Assembly (NCBI GenBank): GCA_963662155.1
Contig: OY759273.1
Span: 58,501 to 122,500, forward strand
DNA: 64,000 nt
DNA from: Lamellibrachia columna
Lineage: Eukaryota; Annelida; Polychaeta; Sabellida; Siboglinidae
Direction: 5' to 3'
In this document: positions 48,494 to 61,507 of the stretch, piece after piece
How the letters are laid out: each line of letters begins with the position of its first letter
How positions within the stretch are numbered: position 1 is the first letter of the stretch
Translations under genes and position numbers: made by a program
The notes under the pieces: model-generated
What the model was told of the DNA's origin: nothing
The model's database searches: none
Seen by the model: only the letters and a program-made list of their open reading frames with translations

Positions 48494-48869
48494 GTGGTGC
48501 AAACTCTTGTATATATGGCTATAATGAATATGAATATAATGCGAGGAATAGAGACTACTCTGCTTTCCAAAGTCTGAAGGTTGTTGCACAAACAGTTCAT
48601 TACAACTGTGATGCCCCTAATTATTTTGTATTGCCCGAAACACTTCGGCAGATTTTTTATTGGTACTTAATGTATTGGAAATTAATATTATGCTATTTAC
48701 TAACTTTAAAAAACCAGTACTAAAGTAAAAATCAATGATATTGAAATGGTATGTGTAAGTAAGTTTCTAAGTGTTGTAATATTACGATAAATTTTGAGCT
48801 GTCGAAAACTGTTTCAGTTATGCGTAATAGTGCAACATATTTACTAGACAAAAATTCTTCCTTAAAACT
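48494..48869. other. Non-coding spacer
   Basis: AT-rich, no gene recognised; possibly the upstream region of the GPCR-like fragment. Confidence 0.45.
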
Positions 48870-50094
48870 ATACTATTATTATTATTATCATTATTTTTAT
48901 TATTATATCGGAATTTATATAGCGCCCGAATCCAATTAAGACAAAATGCTCTCTGACGCTTTATATGAAACTGCAAAAAATAATAAAACTATACAATACA
49001 TACTTTACATAAAACTGCATAAATTAAATAAAACTATAAATTACATAAAATATATACTTTATATAAAACTGCATCAATTAAATAAAACTATAAATTATAG
49101 ATTATTTAAAAAGTAGATAGTGTAAATGAACTGATCTAAACATAAAAAATAAATAAACACAAATATTACACTTATAGTACACACATGAATAAAACAGTAC
49201 GAATAAGTAATTGGTATATAGCAATGTCATTAAAACGAGAGCGTGACTCAATCGCGTCAGTCGTATGCCAGTTTAAAAAGATGTGTTTAAGTGTCTCTTG
49301 AAAGAGTTGAGAGTGTTCAGTTGTTTAACGTTCTCAGGCAAGTCGTTCCACAGTATGGCCACGTGTCGGCTGAAACAACGTTCGCCATAAGTTGCAGTCC
49401 GTAGCACAGGTACGACGAGAAGTGACTTCTCCGTTGATCTTAAACTACGCGTTGGTTGATGTTTCTGCACAATGTCACTCGTGTATGCCGGTGCCAATCC
49501 GTTGAGCACTTTATACGTGAAGGTGTTAACCTTAAAGCGGAGCCGGTATTTCACTGGAAGCCAAAGTAGCTCACGTAACACAGGCGTTATGTGTTTACTC
49601 TTGCGTGACCCGGTGATTAGGCGAGCAGCGTAATTCTGTATACGCTGCAATCGTTCAATTAGCACCTGAGGCAAACCTTGCAGTAGCGCGTTTCCACAGT
49701 CCAGACGGGTTGTTACCAGTGCCTGGACTAGAATCTTACAGGCGTCATTTGTGATGTATTGCCTGACTTTGCCAAAATTTCGGATGTGGTAGAAACAGGA
49801 CTTGGAGATCGCATTCACCTGTTTCTGCATTGTCAAGCTGTTGTCAATAATATCTCCAAGACATATCACGGATTGCATAGTATGTAATAGTCTGCCTCCG
49901 CTCGCGAGGGACAAGTCGTTCACTCGACGAATTCGGTGTTTGGACGAAAACACAATGAGTTCGCTTTTTCTTGGGTCAGTGTTAGCATGTTTCTATTCAT
50001 CCACCCGCCAACATCCGCCACACAGGCTTCAGTGGCTGACCTTTCACTGGCCCAGCTCTCATCAGGCTTGATGGACACGTATATTTGTGTGTCT
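48870..50094 (-). pseudogene. L2-like LINE, 3' part (RT after catalytic box, 3' UTR)
   Basis: Starts at DTQIYVSIKPDESW (50094) and continues WMNRNMLTLTQEK, VICLGDIIDNSLTMQKQV, VTTRLDCGNALLQGL, LQRIQNYAARLITG, YRLRFKVNTFTYKVLNGLAP and ILWNDLPENVKQL, ending NTSF at 49273. The 3' UTR runs to about 48870, with GCGCTATATAAAT and an (ATT)n-like tail read on the minus strand. It is the right half of an element whose left half is at 52829-54430. Confidence 0.82.
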
Positions 50095-52828
50095 AACAAG
50101 GTTTAACAAGGTTCCATCCCAAACAACAAGTTCCTGGTGGCAAGTGGACAAGGAAGTCATTGGCTGATCGAGCGACCAACAATTTTCTCATTTATGTGTA
50201 GCCCGCCCTTATCAAATATCTGTCAATTCTATTTTTAAAAATGTTCACACATTAACACAATCATTTGGCAGTTTGTTTCAATCATTTATCACACTCTGTG
50301 AGAAAGAGTACTTTCTCATGTCCAACCTACACTGCTCCTTAACTAATGCTGCTTTATGTCCTCTGGTTATACTGCCTTCTTTAAGTTTGAAGAACATATT
50401 CCTGTCAACATCCTCATAACCATTCACTATTTTAAACACTTCTATTTGGTCTCCTCTTAGTCTCCTGGTCTCTAGTTTTGTCAAACCACATTGTAATAAG
50501 CGACTTTCGTAAGTAAGGTCTCTCAATTCTGGAATAATTTTAGTTGCACTTCGTTGTATTCTTTCTAACTTGTCTATGTCCTTTTTACGATATAGCCTCC
50601 ATGCATGAATACAATATTCCAAATGCGGTATAACTATTGATTTGTACAGGGGTACAATTAGCTGTTTTTCCTTATACATGACATTTCTCCTAATTAGCCA
50701 TAGAATTTGATTTCCTTTCGAAGCAGCAATACCACATTGCTCTGAAACGTTCATGTCAGCACTAAAGGTTACTCCTAAGTCCTGTTGTTGTGTGGTTATA
50801 ACTAGTACAGCACCTCCCATTTTATATTCTTCGTCCATGTTTCCATGTCCTATGTGTATACATTTACACTTCCCAAAATTGAATATCATTTGCCATTTTT
50901 CTGATCATTTAACTAATTTATCTAGATCATCCTGTAAACTTTGTTTATCTGTATCATTAGAAACCTTTCTGAATACTTTTGTGTCATCTGCAAATTTGAG
51001 TACTTTGCTAGATATGTCATCTTCCAAATCATTTATATATATTAAAAACAGTATAGGGCCTAATACTGATCCCTGTGGTACCCCACTCAAAACAGATTTC
51101 CAGTTTGAAACTTAAGTATTACTCTGTGTTTTCTGTGTGTAAGCCACTTTTCTATCCAGTTGGTTACATGAATACCTATGCCATGGGCTTTTAGTTTAAG
51201 GAACAGTCTTTGATGTGGCACTTTATCGAAAACCTTCTGAAAATATAAGTTGTCAACATCCACTGGTGACACGTCATGTACTCACTTTGTAACTTCTTCA
51301 AAAAAATATAAGAGATTAGTTAGACATGACCTTGCTTTTAGAAACCGATGTTGAGATATGTTTATTAATTTATGTTTTACAAGAAATTCCACCATGTGGT
51401 ATGTATTTAATGTTTCGAGTAATTTACATGCAACTGATGTTAAACTGACTGGTCTGTAATTTTCTGGCTTGTTCCTCGATCCCTTCTTAAATAGCAGCGT
51501 AATGTTTGCCTCTTTCCATTCTGAAGGAACTATTCCTTTTTCTAGTGACAAGTTAAAAGAATTTTGCAAGTGGTGTACTAATTTGTTCAACAATTTCCTT
51601 AAGCAGTTTTGGTGGTATCCCATCAACTCCAGGTGATTTATTATCTTTCATCTGCTTAATTTTCTTTGCTATCATTTCAGGAGTTACAAATAACTGCCCT
51701 AAATGTTCTGATGTATTGCTCTCAAATTTAGTAAATGGAACTGGAAGTGAGCTGATATCTTCTGTGGTAACAACTGAGCTGAAATACTCATATAGGACCT
51801 CTGCCCTTTGAAACCCGTCTGAAATTAGGTTTCCCTGTTGTTTTCCAGTGGTCCGACCTTATCTCGAACTTTCTGTTTACTCCTTACATAAGCATAGACA
51901 CTCTTGCTCTCATTTTGATATTACCTGTCAATTTTCAAAGGTTCTTTTATATTTTCTAATTTCAGTTGTAGCTAGGTTAAGAGCCTCTTTGTAATTTGCA
52001 TAGTCTTCATCCTTTCTGGTACGCCTATAAACCCTCCACATAGTTTGCGTAAACACTATTTTTCTAATAGCTTGTTTTGACAAGTGTTTCTTTCTATATC
52101 GTTTTCCTTGTTTTTTCAAGGGAACAAATTTATCGATGATACCCTCAATTTCATATTTTAGAATATTCCAACATTCAATTGCGGTCTTATTCATCAGCAT
52201 GTTATTCCAATCTAGCTTTGCTAAGTATTTTCTCATATCTTTATAGTTACCTTTGTGGAAATGTCTCCTATACGTTTTTTTATTTTTACTTTCTGATTTT
52301 ACATTGATGTCAAAATGTATTTTATTGGGGTCACTGTTACCCAATGGTTCATGTATTTTTACATTGTCCACTAATTCTTGTTGTGATGATAAAACTATAT
52401 CTAATACATTTGATCCCCTGGTTGGTTCTAGCACGTGCTGAGTAAGGAAGCTCTCCTGAATTAAAAATATAAATTGTTGGTCCTTACCCCCTGTACGCTC
52501 TAGATATTTCCATTGTATATGTCCATGGTTAAAATCTCCTATTACGATATATTCCACTTTACTAACTTCCTTTATAGCATTTTGTATTTTTGTGTTATCC
52601 TCTTCCATTATTTTTGGCCTTCGGTAAACTAATCCAATACTTAATTTTGAATTTCCTGAAACAATTTTGCACCAAGCAACTTTAACGTAATCTGCTTCGC
52701 TTTCTAATTTATTTTATCAGCCTAAATAGATTCTTTAACATATAAAATAACTCCCCCTCCCCTTCTTCCTATTCGATCGCTCCTAAACATTACGTATTCT
52801 GTCAATCCTAATTCAGCATCTGTCATAT
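50095..52828 (-). mobile_element. CR1-clade LINE nested in the L2-like LINE
   Basis: Minus-strand CR1. The 3' tail is AACAAGG TTTAACAAGG (plus reading, 50095-50113) and the 5' end is truncated in the endonuclease at about 52828. It lies exactly between two halves of the L2-like RT. No clear target duplication; about 4-5 target bases may be missing, in line with the variable target alterations of CR1 insertions. Confidence 0.88.
50200..52825 (-). pseudogene. CR1 ORF2 of the nested element, broken
   Basis: Blocks: IVIGDFNHGHIQW, LEPTRGSNVLDIVLSS and LGNSDPNKIHFD (catalytic His of SDH replaced by Pro), [86 protein letters not shown] and ETRRLRGDQIEVFKIVNGYE. Several frameshifts (about 51110, 51275, 51560, 51920) and a stop in KWSE near 50905. 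The IYIND codons hold only a short TA run (51033-51044). Confidence 0.82.
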
Positions 52829-54430
52829 GCATAACAGTGGTAGCGAAGATTATGTTTCTTCACCATATCACCAACTGGTTTAGCGTATATGCAGTACAGT
52901 TTCAGTCCCAACACAGATCATTGTGGCACGCCGCAGCATAGATGTGCGTTGAACGAAGTTGCGGAGCCGGCAGAGACACATTGCGTTCGGCCGCTAATAA
53001 AAATCACATCCAATCCAGGGTTTCTGCAGTCACACCAAATGAGTGTTGAGGCCGCGTTAGCATAATGCCATGGTCGATAACATCACACGCACTGGGCAGA
53101 TCAGGCATGACCAAGACAACTACACGTTTTTGACCAAGGGCTGCTGCGATGTCGTTCTGGACTTTCACAAGAGCTGTCTCGGCTGAGTAATTATTTCGGT
53201 ACGCCGACTGGTAAAAATCGCGTAGATTATTGATGTCCAGGTGATCTTTCAAACGGTGTTCGACTACTTTCTCAAGAAGTTTTGACACGTATGGTAGGTT
53301 TGACACAGGCCGATAATTATTCAGAACTTCATTATCGAGGCCCGGCCTTTTAAGCAATGGTCTCACAACTTCACGTTTGAAACATGCGGGGACCACTGAC
53401 GTTGCCAACGATTTGTTAATAATGGCTGTAATCAATCAGCAGCGTCGGGATCGGGTCTAAGTCATATGACTTGTTGGCCGAATTTGTAATTATTCGCTTC
53501 ACCTCGTCATGGGTGGCTGGCAGAAACCTTTGAAGCGGGATTCCGTCAAACATGACGTCATTGTACAATGCTGTTTCGTAGATGTCACTTGGGTTGCCGA
53601 TGTTGATGTTTCGTCGAATGGTAGCAACTTTGTCAATGTAAAAGTCACCAAAAATAGTCGCTAACTGTTCGGCCGATTCATGGGTTGGTAAGATTACCTG
53701 TCCCGTGTTACACATCAACTGACACGTTAATGTGAACATTTGTTTCTGATCTTGGCCGCAGTCTCTGATTTTTGCAGAAAATAATGTTTTCTTGGCACTG
53801 ATCATCAGTTTGTTGACTGCGTTGCATTGCTCCTTGAACAACTGTCGATGAACGGTAAGTTGGTTGTTCGCCGCCATACGTTCTCTGCTCGCCTGCGCGT
53901 GTTTGACGTGTCTCAATTCGTCTGAATACCATTGCGCGTTTGGTCTCAGTGTTATCGACTTTCTTTGGACGGGAGCGTGTTGGTCGACAACCGCTTCAAA
54001 TCCGTCTTGTGTGTGGGTCCCACCACGTGTTGTACCAATCCATGAGCTTCCAACGTGCCATTGAAGCGCACCGCATCTGCATCGTTAACGTTGTCGAGGT
54101 AGAAGTTGAGGTCACCTTTTATGATTACATCGTTAGTTATAACAGCAAGTCGGTCCAAGTACAAACTCCACTCGTCGAAAAACACACTGTTCTTAAAACA
54201 GTTTCGCTTAGAAGGAGGCGGGCAGTACAAGATGCACAATCTCACATTCACATCAGTGAAAACGACCATACTGTCCATATGTTCGAAATGTGTGAACATG
54301 CCATTCCGTGTAGAATAAAAGGTCTTAATGGTCAATCCGCATTGATAGAGTACGGCCACACCTCCACCGCGCTTCTCACTGGGTCGAGAGATGTGTTGTG
54401 TAATCATCCAGATTTGGTTTTAGTGATGGG
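52829..54430 (-). pseudogene. L2-like LINE, 5' part (endonuclease and RT up to YA|DD)
   Basis: Endonuclease blocks: SEKRGGGVAVLYQCGL, RLCILYCPPPSKRN, NDVIIKGDLNFYLDN and HGLVQHVVGPTHK (54407-53952). A linker follows: MFTLTCQLMCNTGQVILPTH, PATHDEVKRIITNSANKSYD and LDPIPTLLI (53916-53416). [38 protein letters not shown] and [20 protein letters not shown] (53435-53004). Near 52900 GVPQ is followed by TGA, then SVLGLKLYCIYAKP and YHCYA, stopping at 52829 just before DD. The DFSAAFD region is altered ([11 protein letters not shown]). Inactive. Confidence 0.82.
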
Positions 54431-54650
54431 AACGAACTTAAGCGTTATTCGTAGTTTTGGTTTAAGTGTGTGATGACGTGTATTTTGTAACAAATGTATT
54501 TTTAAGCTGAACTTTTGGCAACTATGTAGAAAATTATTGCGCGAATAAAGCCCTTATTGTTAAGTTGAAATGTTCTGATATTAATTGTTAGTGAAGAAAA
54601 GATGAAATAATCCTTGTAATGATTCTAGTTGTATAATTTATTCGATAAGT
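54431..54650. repeat. Third partial copy of the duplication's first ~110 bp
   Basis: 54543-54650 (AATAAAGCCCTTATTGTTAAG, then TTGAAATGTTCTGATATTAA and ATCCTTGTAATGATTCTAG) matches 11256-11360 and 22520-22625. Here it is not preceded by the CR1 tail, so this segment is an independent repeat. Confidence 0.85.
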
Positions 54651-55347
<697 letters not shown>

Positions 55348-55509
55348 GTGTGTTCTAGTCTCATATCAATGATACATATTTGCCATAGTATTGGTTATTA
55401 TATACATAATCTGAACACGAAAGTAAAGTAAGTCACATCAGCTCATCCGCTGTTTTTCATTATTACCCCTGGACTAAAGAATGTTATCGTTCATACTAGT
55501 ACAATCGTG

Positions 55510-56395
55510 ACAGCGGGTTGTGCCAGTGGTTCCAGTGGGGGCAGTAGATGATAAGGTGGGGGGAGACGATGAGAGAGATGCTAGGGAGATATCACCTCAG
55601 CCCGGGAGGAGGCTTAGAGGAGGTAGAGTGACAGGTCGAAGAGAGACAGAACGTATGGGGACTGGAAGGAAAGAAATGGAAGGTAAGACAACTGGAGAGA
55701 AGGAGACAGGAGCGACGTAGACAGGAGACGAGAGTGAGGGTGATGGGAGTGAGGGAGATGGGAGGAAGGTGTCAGGAAGGAAGGCGACGGGAGCTCAAGT
55801 TAGCCAGGAGAAGGAAGGGAAACGTGACACGTTGATGGGTGAGAGGGAGATTGATAACAGTCTGCCAGGTGACAAGGCTGCAGTGGAACGGAACGGAAGA
55901 GCTATTCTGAGGTAGTGATAGAGGTGGTGAGGGAGAGAGCGAGAATGTTTGTGCGGGAATCGATAGTTAGGAAACCCGACAGAGACTTAAACAAGGGAGA
56001 TGACGTGGTGGTTTGCTTGCCTTGCCTTGAGAGGGTAGAAAACATTATAGGTTCGTGAAAGGGTGGATATGTTTTAGCACACGTAGGAAGAAATAACGTA
56101 GAGAGGGAGGGTACAACTGCAATACAGGCAATAACTCATAATACTAACCCAGAAGTGTGTTCAGCAGATAATTCTCTCAGGGATTCTATCATTAATGGGA
56201 ATGAGGGGTCTGATATATCGAAACTGCCGGGGATGGTAATTAACATGCTAGTACAGAAGCTGTGTAGGGAAGCGGAAGTTGGATTTGTGGGGAAGTTTCG
56301 TTGGGAGGACTGATATGTACATGAGAGACGGATTTTATCTAAGTGGATAGGGTGCATTAGTTGAGGATGAACTCTCAGCAGCAGTAGATAGTTGA
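55510..56395 (+). pseudogene. CR1 ORF1 remnant with esterase-like domain
   Basis: Charged N-terminal part (GRREIERMGTG-like Gly/Arg/Glu/Thr repeats, 55520-55860), then in shifting frames RARMFVRESIVRKPDRDLNK and GDDVVVCLP, HVGRNNVEREGTTAIQA, LPGMVINMLVQKLCREAEVG and MRDGFYLSG, ALVEDELSAAVDS. It aligns in order with the ORF1 at 18994-19560 and supplies the C-terminal block that copy lacks. GDSI has become RESI, GTNN has become GRNN, and the expected DGxH reads DGFY, so all three esterase signature blocks are eroded. Many frameshifts. Confidence 0.65.
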
Positions 56396-56404
56396 AAATC
56401 TGGT

Positions 56405-56545
56405 TAAATCTTATCGAGAGTCCAACAATGTTCATCTACGTGTAACACGCCCTCGTGAGATATGGGTTAATCTTGTTTTTAAACATATTCACTCTGCTAG
56501 CAGTTATACAATCCGTAGACAATTTGTTCCATTCATTCAATGCCT
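56405..56545 (-). mobile_element. CR1 3' end fragment
   Basis: Plus-strand reading CTTATCGAGAGTCCAACAAT then GTTTTTAAACATATTCACTC matches the 3' end of the element at 44880-45050. Opposite orientation to the adjacent ORF1 remnant, so a separate insertion. Confidence 0.8.
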
Positions 56546-57850
56546 TGAGGTGTCTAATACTCCGAGCTGTTGCTCAGAATGTAACACCCCATTGTTATCA
56601 ATACAAATTTCAAGGACCCGCCTTTGTTGAGTGGCTTATACACGTTTCGAATGTGTCCTTGCAGTATAGTTTATTAACCTTTGCGTTTTTGTGTTGAGCA
56701 ACCACACACAATACACAATAACTAAATCCTTTCACCTACTTCAAAGAAAAAATAATCGTTTGATCCCAAGCCATTCAAAATGTCCAGTCGCCTATTCAAA
56801 GACGTCTACAAGCATCATATCAACAGTATCAGTCTGGAGCGAAACGAAGAATTTGCTATATGTAACACTCAGCGTTTCATAGACAACATACGTGTCATTT
56901 TACGTATTAGTGATCAGTCAGGGGCGTCCGAAAGAATTGTTCCAACGAGGGGCAAGAAAGAAGATATATATTTTTTTATTTAATCATATCCCATTACAAT
57001 TATTTGAATTACAAAGATATCAAAAGGATGATCAGACACTGTACTTCGAAAGAAAAATAAACACGAACAGTCGGGACTTCACATTCACTACGAGCCAATC
57101 CTAATAACGGTTGTTACGTACAAGGACACCAACTGTAACGACAGTTGCCATGGTGTCAGTGCTTTGTGAAATGTCAGTATCTTGATTCAGACTTAATGAT
57201 CACACATAGCTTAGTTTTGTAGCTTAGCTTTGTAAATTACTGCCACCACTCGGATAGATGAATTTGGACATGGATGAATGAACTGTTGCACGCGTATACG
57301 GTTTGTTCCGTGTTCTAAATCCCATACGTTGTGGCGACCCACGGTAGAACTCAGTACACCTCAGACGCTTCACCACATACGTTTGAATTTTAATCGAAGA
57401 GGGTCATTTAATATTCTAGGTTCTTCTTCTTGCCCTTTACAAACCCCTGATGTGTCATCCACCTGATGTATCATCTAACTGATGTGTCATCCACCTGATG
57501 TACATTCTAGGGAAGAATAATACCGCACTGAATGTATACAAATGTTGGACTCTCGATATCCCTCGAAGGTTGCGACCAGTACTGCCGTTTGTTCCCAGTA
57601 ATTCTTATTGACTCCCCCATTATGCCTTAAACACAAATTATAGTGAATTACAACAGCTATTGTCAGGCTTGCAAACCAGTGTGAGAGACAACCGCTTTAA
57701 GCTGCAGCCCATAGTAAAGACGGTAATTCTCTGTGACAAGCAGAGTATCACCATGAGAAGCTACAGCTATGATGTCCCACATCTCGAGAATCACAACGAT
57801 GTGTTTTTTGGAGACGCATATGGCGACACAACAGGAGAGGACGAATGGCG
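56546..57850. other. Non-coding spacer
   Basis: No recognised gene. A short ATCTGATGTGTCATCCACCTG repeat near 57448-57500. Confidence 0.5.
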
Positions 57851-57856
57851 TGCAGT

Positions 57857-58243
57857 GGTCCACCTCTTGTAAGGTCCCTACCACAAGCGGCCATGCAGCG
57901 GTCCACCTCTTGTAAGGTCCCTATCACAAGCGGCCATGCAATGGTCCACCTCTTGTAAGGTCCCTATCACAAGCGGCCATGCAGTGGTCCACCTCTTGTA
58001 AGGTCCCTACCACAAGCAGCAATGCAGTGGTCCACCTCTTGTAAGGTCCCTACTACAAGCGGCCATGCAGTGGTCCACCTCTTGTAAGGTCCCTATCACA
58101 AGCGGCCATGCAGTGGTCCACCTCTTGTAAGGTTACTATCACAAGCGGCCATGCAGTGGTCCACCTCTTGTAAGGTCCCTATCACAAGCGGCCATGCAGT
58201 GGTCCACCTCTTGTAAGGTCCCTATCACAAGCGGCCATGCGGT
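57857..58243. repeat. 43-bp minisatellite, nine units
   Basis: The unit is GGTCCACCTCTTGTAAGGTC plus CCTATCACAAGCGGCCATGCAGT. Each unit contains CTTGT and ACAAG as an inverted pair 10-13 bp apart, so every unit can form a small hairpin. Units differ at one or two positions. Adjacent frames into 57660-57872 are not recognised. Confidence 0.95.
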
Positions 58244-58750
58244 ACATAAGACTTTTCCATGATAATTTCCCCTCACGAGAGTCTACCGCTGTTATAATGT
58301 CATTGTACACTTTCAAAAGGGGTAGCATTATAAAAAAGTGGACTACTATGTGCGTGCCTGCGTGTATCCTGCAGGAAATCTACTATCTGGTGTATTTTCT
58401 GGTAAACTGGGCACCCCTTTTTTCAGAATCTGGATCCGCCATAAATTGTGACCGTTAATATCGTTGAAAAACTTCAAATCAATAACTCCAGCTAATTAAT
58501 AGTGCCTGTAGTCCAAACATACAAATCCAGGAATTGTGATTTTGTAAAGATAATAGTTGAATGGAACCAACTCAGTGAGCGTCAAGTCCGGGCTTCAGCC
58601 AGCATACTTTATGCCTTTAACCTTTTAACCTTTACTGCTATGTCCTCCAAGCTGATATATGTTATGTTTCGTCATCATTTTCCTAGATGCCATTTTGGGT
58701 GATGCCATTACCTCCCTTCTGTAATATGGTTGCCACGAAAAACAATGCAC
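58244..58750. other. Non-coding spacer
   Basis: No recognised gene; short open frames without motif. Confidence 0.5.
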
Positions 58751-58754
58751 TCAA

Positions 58755-58925
58755 GATGGCAAATGGACAACAAAGCATTTAGTTTTCTCGAGCAACATTG
58801 TTTCGTATTTGTGTAGCCTACCCTGATGAGATATCTCTCAGTTTTGTTTTAAACATATTCAGAGTGCTAGCATTTAAACAGTTAGTAGATACGTTGCTCC
58901 AATCATGTATTCTTCTCCGTGAAAA
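58755..58925 (-). mobile_element. Old CR1 3' end fragment
   Basis: AGATGGCAAATGGACAACAA, TTTTAAACATATTCAGAGTG and CTAGCATTTAAACAGTTAGTAG recall the CR1 3' end (compare 44890-45060), more diverged than the other copies. Confidence 0.65.
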
Positions 58926-60185
58926 CTAACCTTTATCCAAACAACACCGTTCTTTTTCTGTAAGGCTGCATACGATACACAATCTACCCCTATAGAACCT
59001 TTCTCTTTAGCCACTTCCAAAACAGTTATGTTACAAAATAAGTTACTTCGCGTCCACGGTATTTTCTGATGTTCTCTTCGCCCACGAGCCGGTAGTTGAC
59101 ATCAGTTTATTAATAACATCAATATATTATAGCTACAATATTAGGTACTGTATATAATAGCAATGAGTTATAACAGAGAATGTCAACCAAGCGAAATAAT
59201 GGATGAATTTCCACTTCCGGCCATAACATATTTTCCTCCCCATCTACACACGCAAAAGCGGAAATTTATGTTATATTAATTTTCCCCATGCACACACGTT
59301 GGTGCAGCTAATTATGATATGTTATGGTATGACATGATATGATATTTACATACTTCAACATACGCGCATGCGCAGATACACCAATTTACATCACTAATTC
59401 AAATAAATCAAACGTGAATAGTAATAAAGTTAAATAAGTTTAAAGTAAATTGCAAAAATGGCATCAATACATTTCCAGCATAACATGCACACACATTTAA
59501 AGAGAACATATCCAGTTTTTAAAAGAAAAGTCTGAAGCTGCATCTCGAAGCTGTTATGTTCCAGAGGCGCTGAGCTGCTTACAAGGAAATGTTGTCGCCG
59601 TGAGTACATACATCCAGCAGGTAAGCGTCGGGGGGCGGGGGGCGGAGAGAGAAACACAGAGACAGCTAGTGTCAATATTTGTAAGCACGACGCCGGTACT
59701 GCATGTACCTAGCAACACTGTTCAAACTGAGTAACCTGGCCCTACACAAATAGCCCATCTAGGATCTCGACAAGTCAATCATAGTAACTCATTAATTTAA
59801 CTTACTTCTATGAGGCGGCGCAACAGGTTACACCCGGAAAAAAATCAGATTTCAGCCAGAGGGGTCATATGGCCCAATACCCCTAAGTAATCCACTGTCA
59901 TTATGTATTTTAGCAGCGGATGTCTAAACTTTAAAGTGGGGGAACGTAACCCTAATTTGTGCACTATGATATCGCATGGTTAGTACCTTGATTCACTCAC
60001 TAGAGGCCACTAGGATAGCAGAGGCACTCCCATATTAACTGGCTGGACGGGTTTAGTGAATGACCAGCGCAGTTTGTCCTGGACCGGAGACGTGTGCAAA
60101 CGGTGATACTCTACGTTAGACATGTTGGCATTCTCGCGGATCAGCTTCACGTTTCTACACACTGGTGAGTTAGTTTTGTCACATT
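58926..60185. other. Non-coding spacer
   Basis: No recognised gene. A TATGATATG-type short run near 59315-59350. Confidence 0.5.
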
Positions 60186-60186
60186 T

Positions 60187-60278
<92 letters not shown>
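60186..60278. repeat. Compound (CA)n(TA)n microsatellite
   Basis: Eight CA units followed by about 38 TA units. Confidence 0.95.
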
Positions 60279-60281
<3 letters not shown>

Positions 60282-61500
60282 TGCCATTTAATGAAGTAGA
60301 CTCGGTAAAACTGTAGTTTAGATTACATGTTTGAATTTCCAACTGGGCCCTTCAACTACGGGCGTGGCAGTGTCTCGCAAGAAACTCGCCCGTTGAATTC
60401 AATGTCGTTCGCGTATGCCTAGGCTGTGTCATACCGTGAAACTTAAATACTTCAATAAATACTTAGTATATAATCTGCATGAACAATTTTGTTTATGTTA
60501 TATTGTTATGTTTTATCATATATGATTGTTGATTTGAGAAATTTAAATTGAAAGTTATTTGTAACCTTGGTTAATGTGTTAAGTATGTCTAGTACTAACT
60601 AATGCTAACACGAGCTGCGGCTATTTCTGTTCAACAAGTTAGTAATGTGGCGGTCGTTCAATTACAGTGTCACGGTGGGTCTGGAAAACACGTGCATTCA
60701 TCTGACCGCTCCTACTTCGGTCACTCCAGACAATGGTGGGTATCATTGCGTAACGCATTAGACAGTTTCAGCAGTTTGTTCGCTCTACCTGTTTCTAGCT
60801 TCGTAACTAATAGGCAATCACGTCAGCTGGATTTGTCGGTCACCTGCGCTCCATAAGCTTCGCGCCGAGATACTCATACTTAAACACAGATACAATGGTA
60901 TCCATCAGTGAATACGTGAATACTTATCAATTTCCAGACGTTATTTAAAAGACGACATGTTGTAGTTTTATATGTGATGTAAGCTAGATATCTAAGTTAT
61001 ATTTATTAGCAGGACAGGGAGAACACCAATAATTTTACTACCGTTCGTACTTTTAAGAACGATAATGGGAGGGGTCTCAACCTAAGTGCCACCTGTTTGG
61101 GGAGGGGCAACCTCTCACCAGTTTTGAGAGTAACATCTCCCACCAATCCAACCTCCCACCAATGTTGAGGCCAACCTACCACCATTTTTGAGGACCCACG
61201 TCCCACTTCCTGCCACACCAGGAAACACTAGAGCATTTTGGGCAAGTTAATTGTTTCAAACCTATCGCTAAAACTCCATTAAGGCTACGTATCAGATAAG
61301 TTTTACTTATATGGTATATAAGTTGCATTGAGATACCTTGGGAGTATTTTTTTTATTTCACTTTGTCCCAGTTGCTGCATTAATTAAGCGAATGAATTGC
61401 CATGGTTTTATTACATATGAGAAAGTAAGGTCTGACATATATAGTTTGATTCAATGTTTGTGATGACAATTGCACGACATAATCATGTTTATTATTGAAT
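60279..61500. other. Non-coding spacer with a CACC-rich degenerate repeat
   Basis: No recognised gene. At 61070-61210 a degenerate unit (AACCTCCCACCAATTTTGAG-like) recurs about five times. A frame at 60602-60856 (84 aa) has no motif. Confidence 0.5.
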
Positions 61501-61507
61501 ATGTTTA

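Noticed and set aside
53864..54473. Plus-strand frames of 66-177 aa
   Set aside because: Antisense of the L2-like endonuclease, whose motifs are clear on the minus strand.
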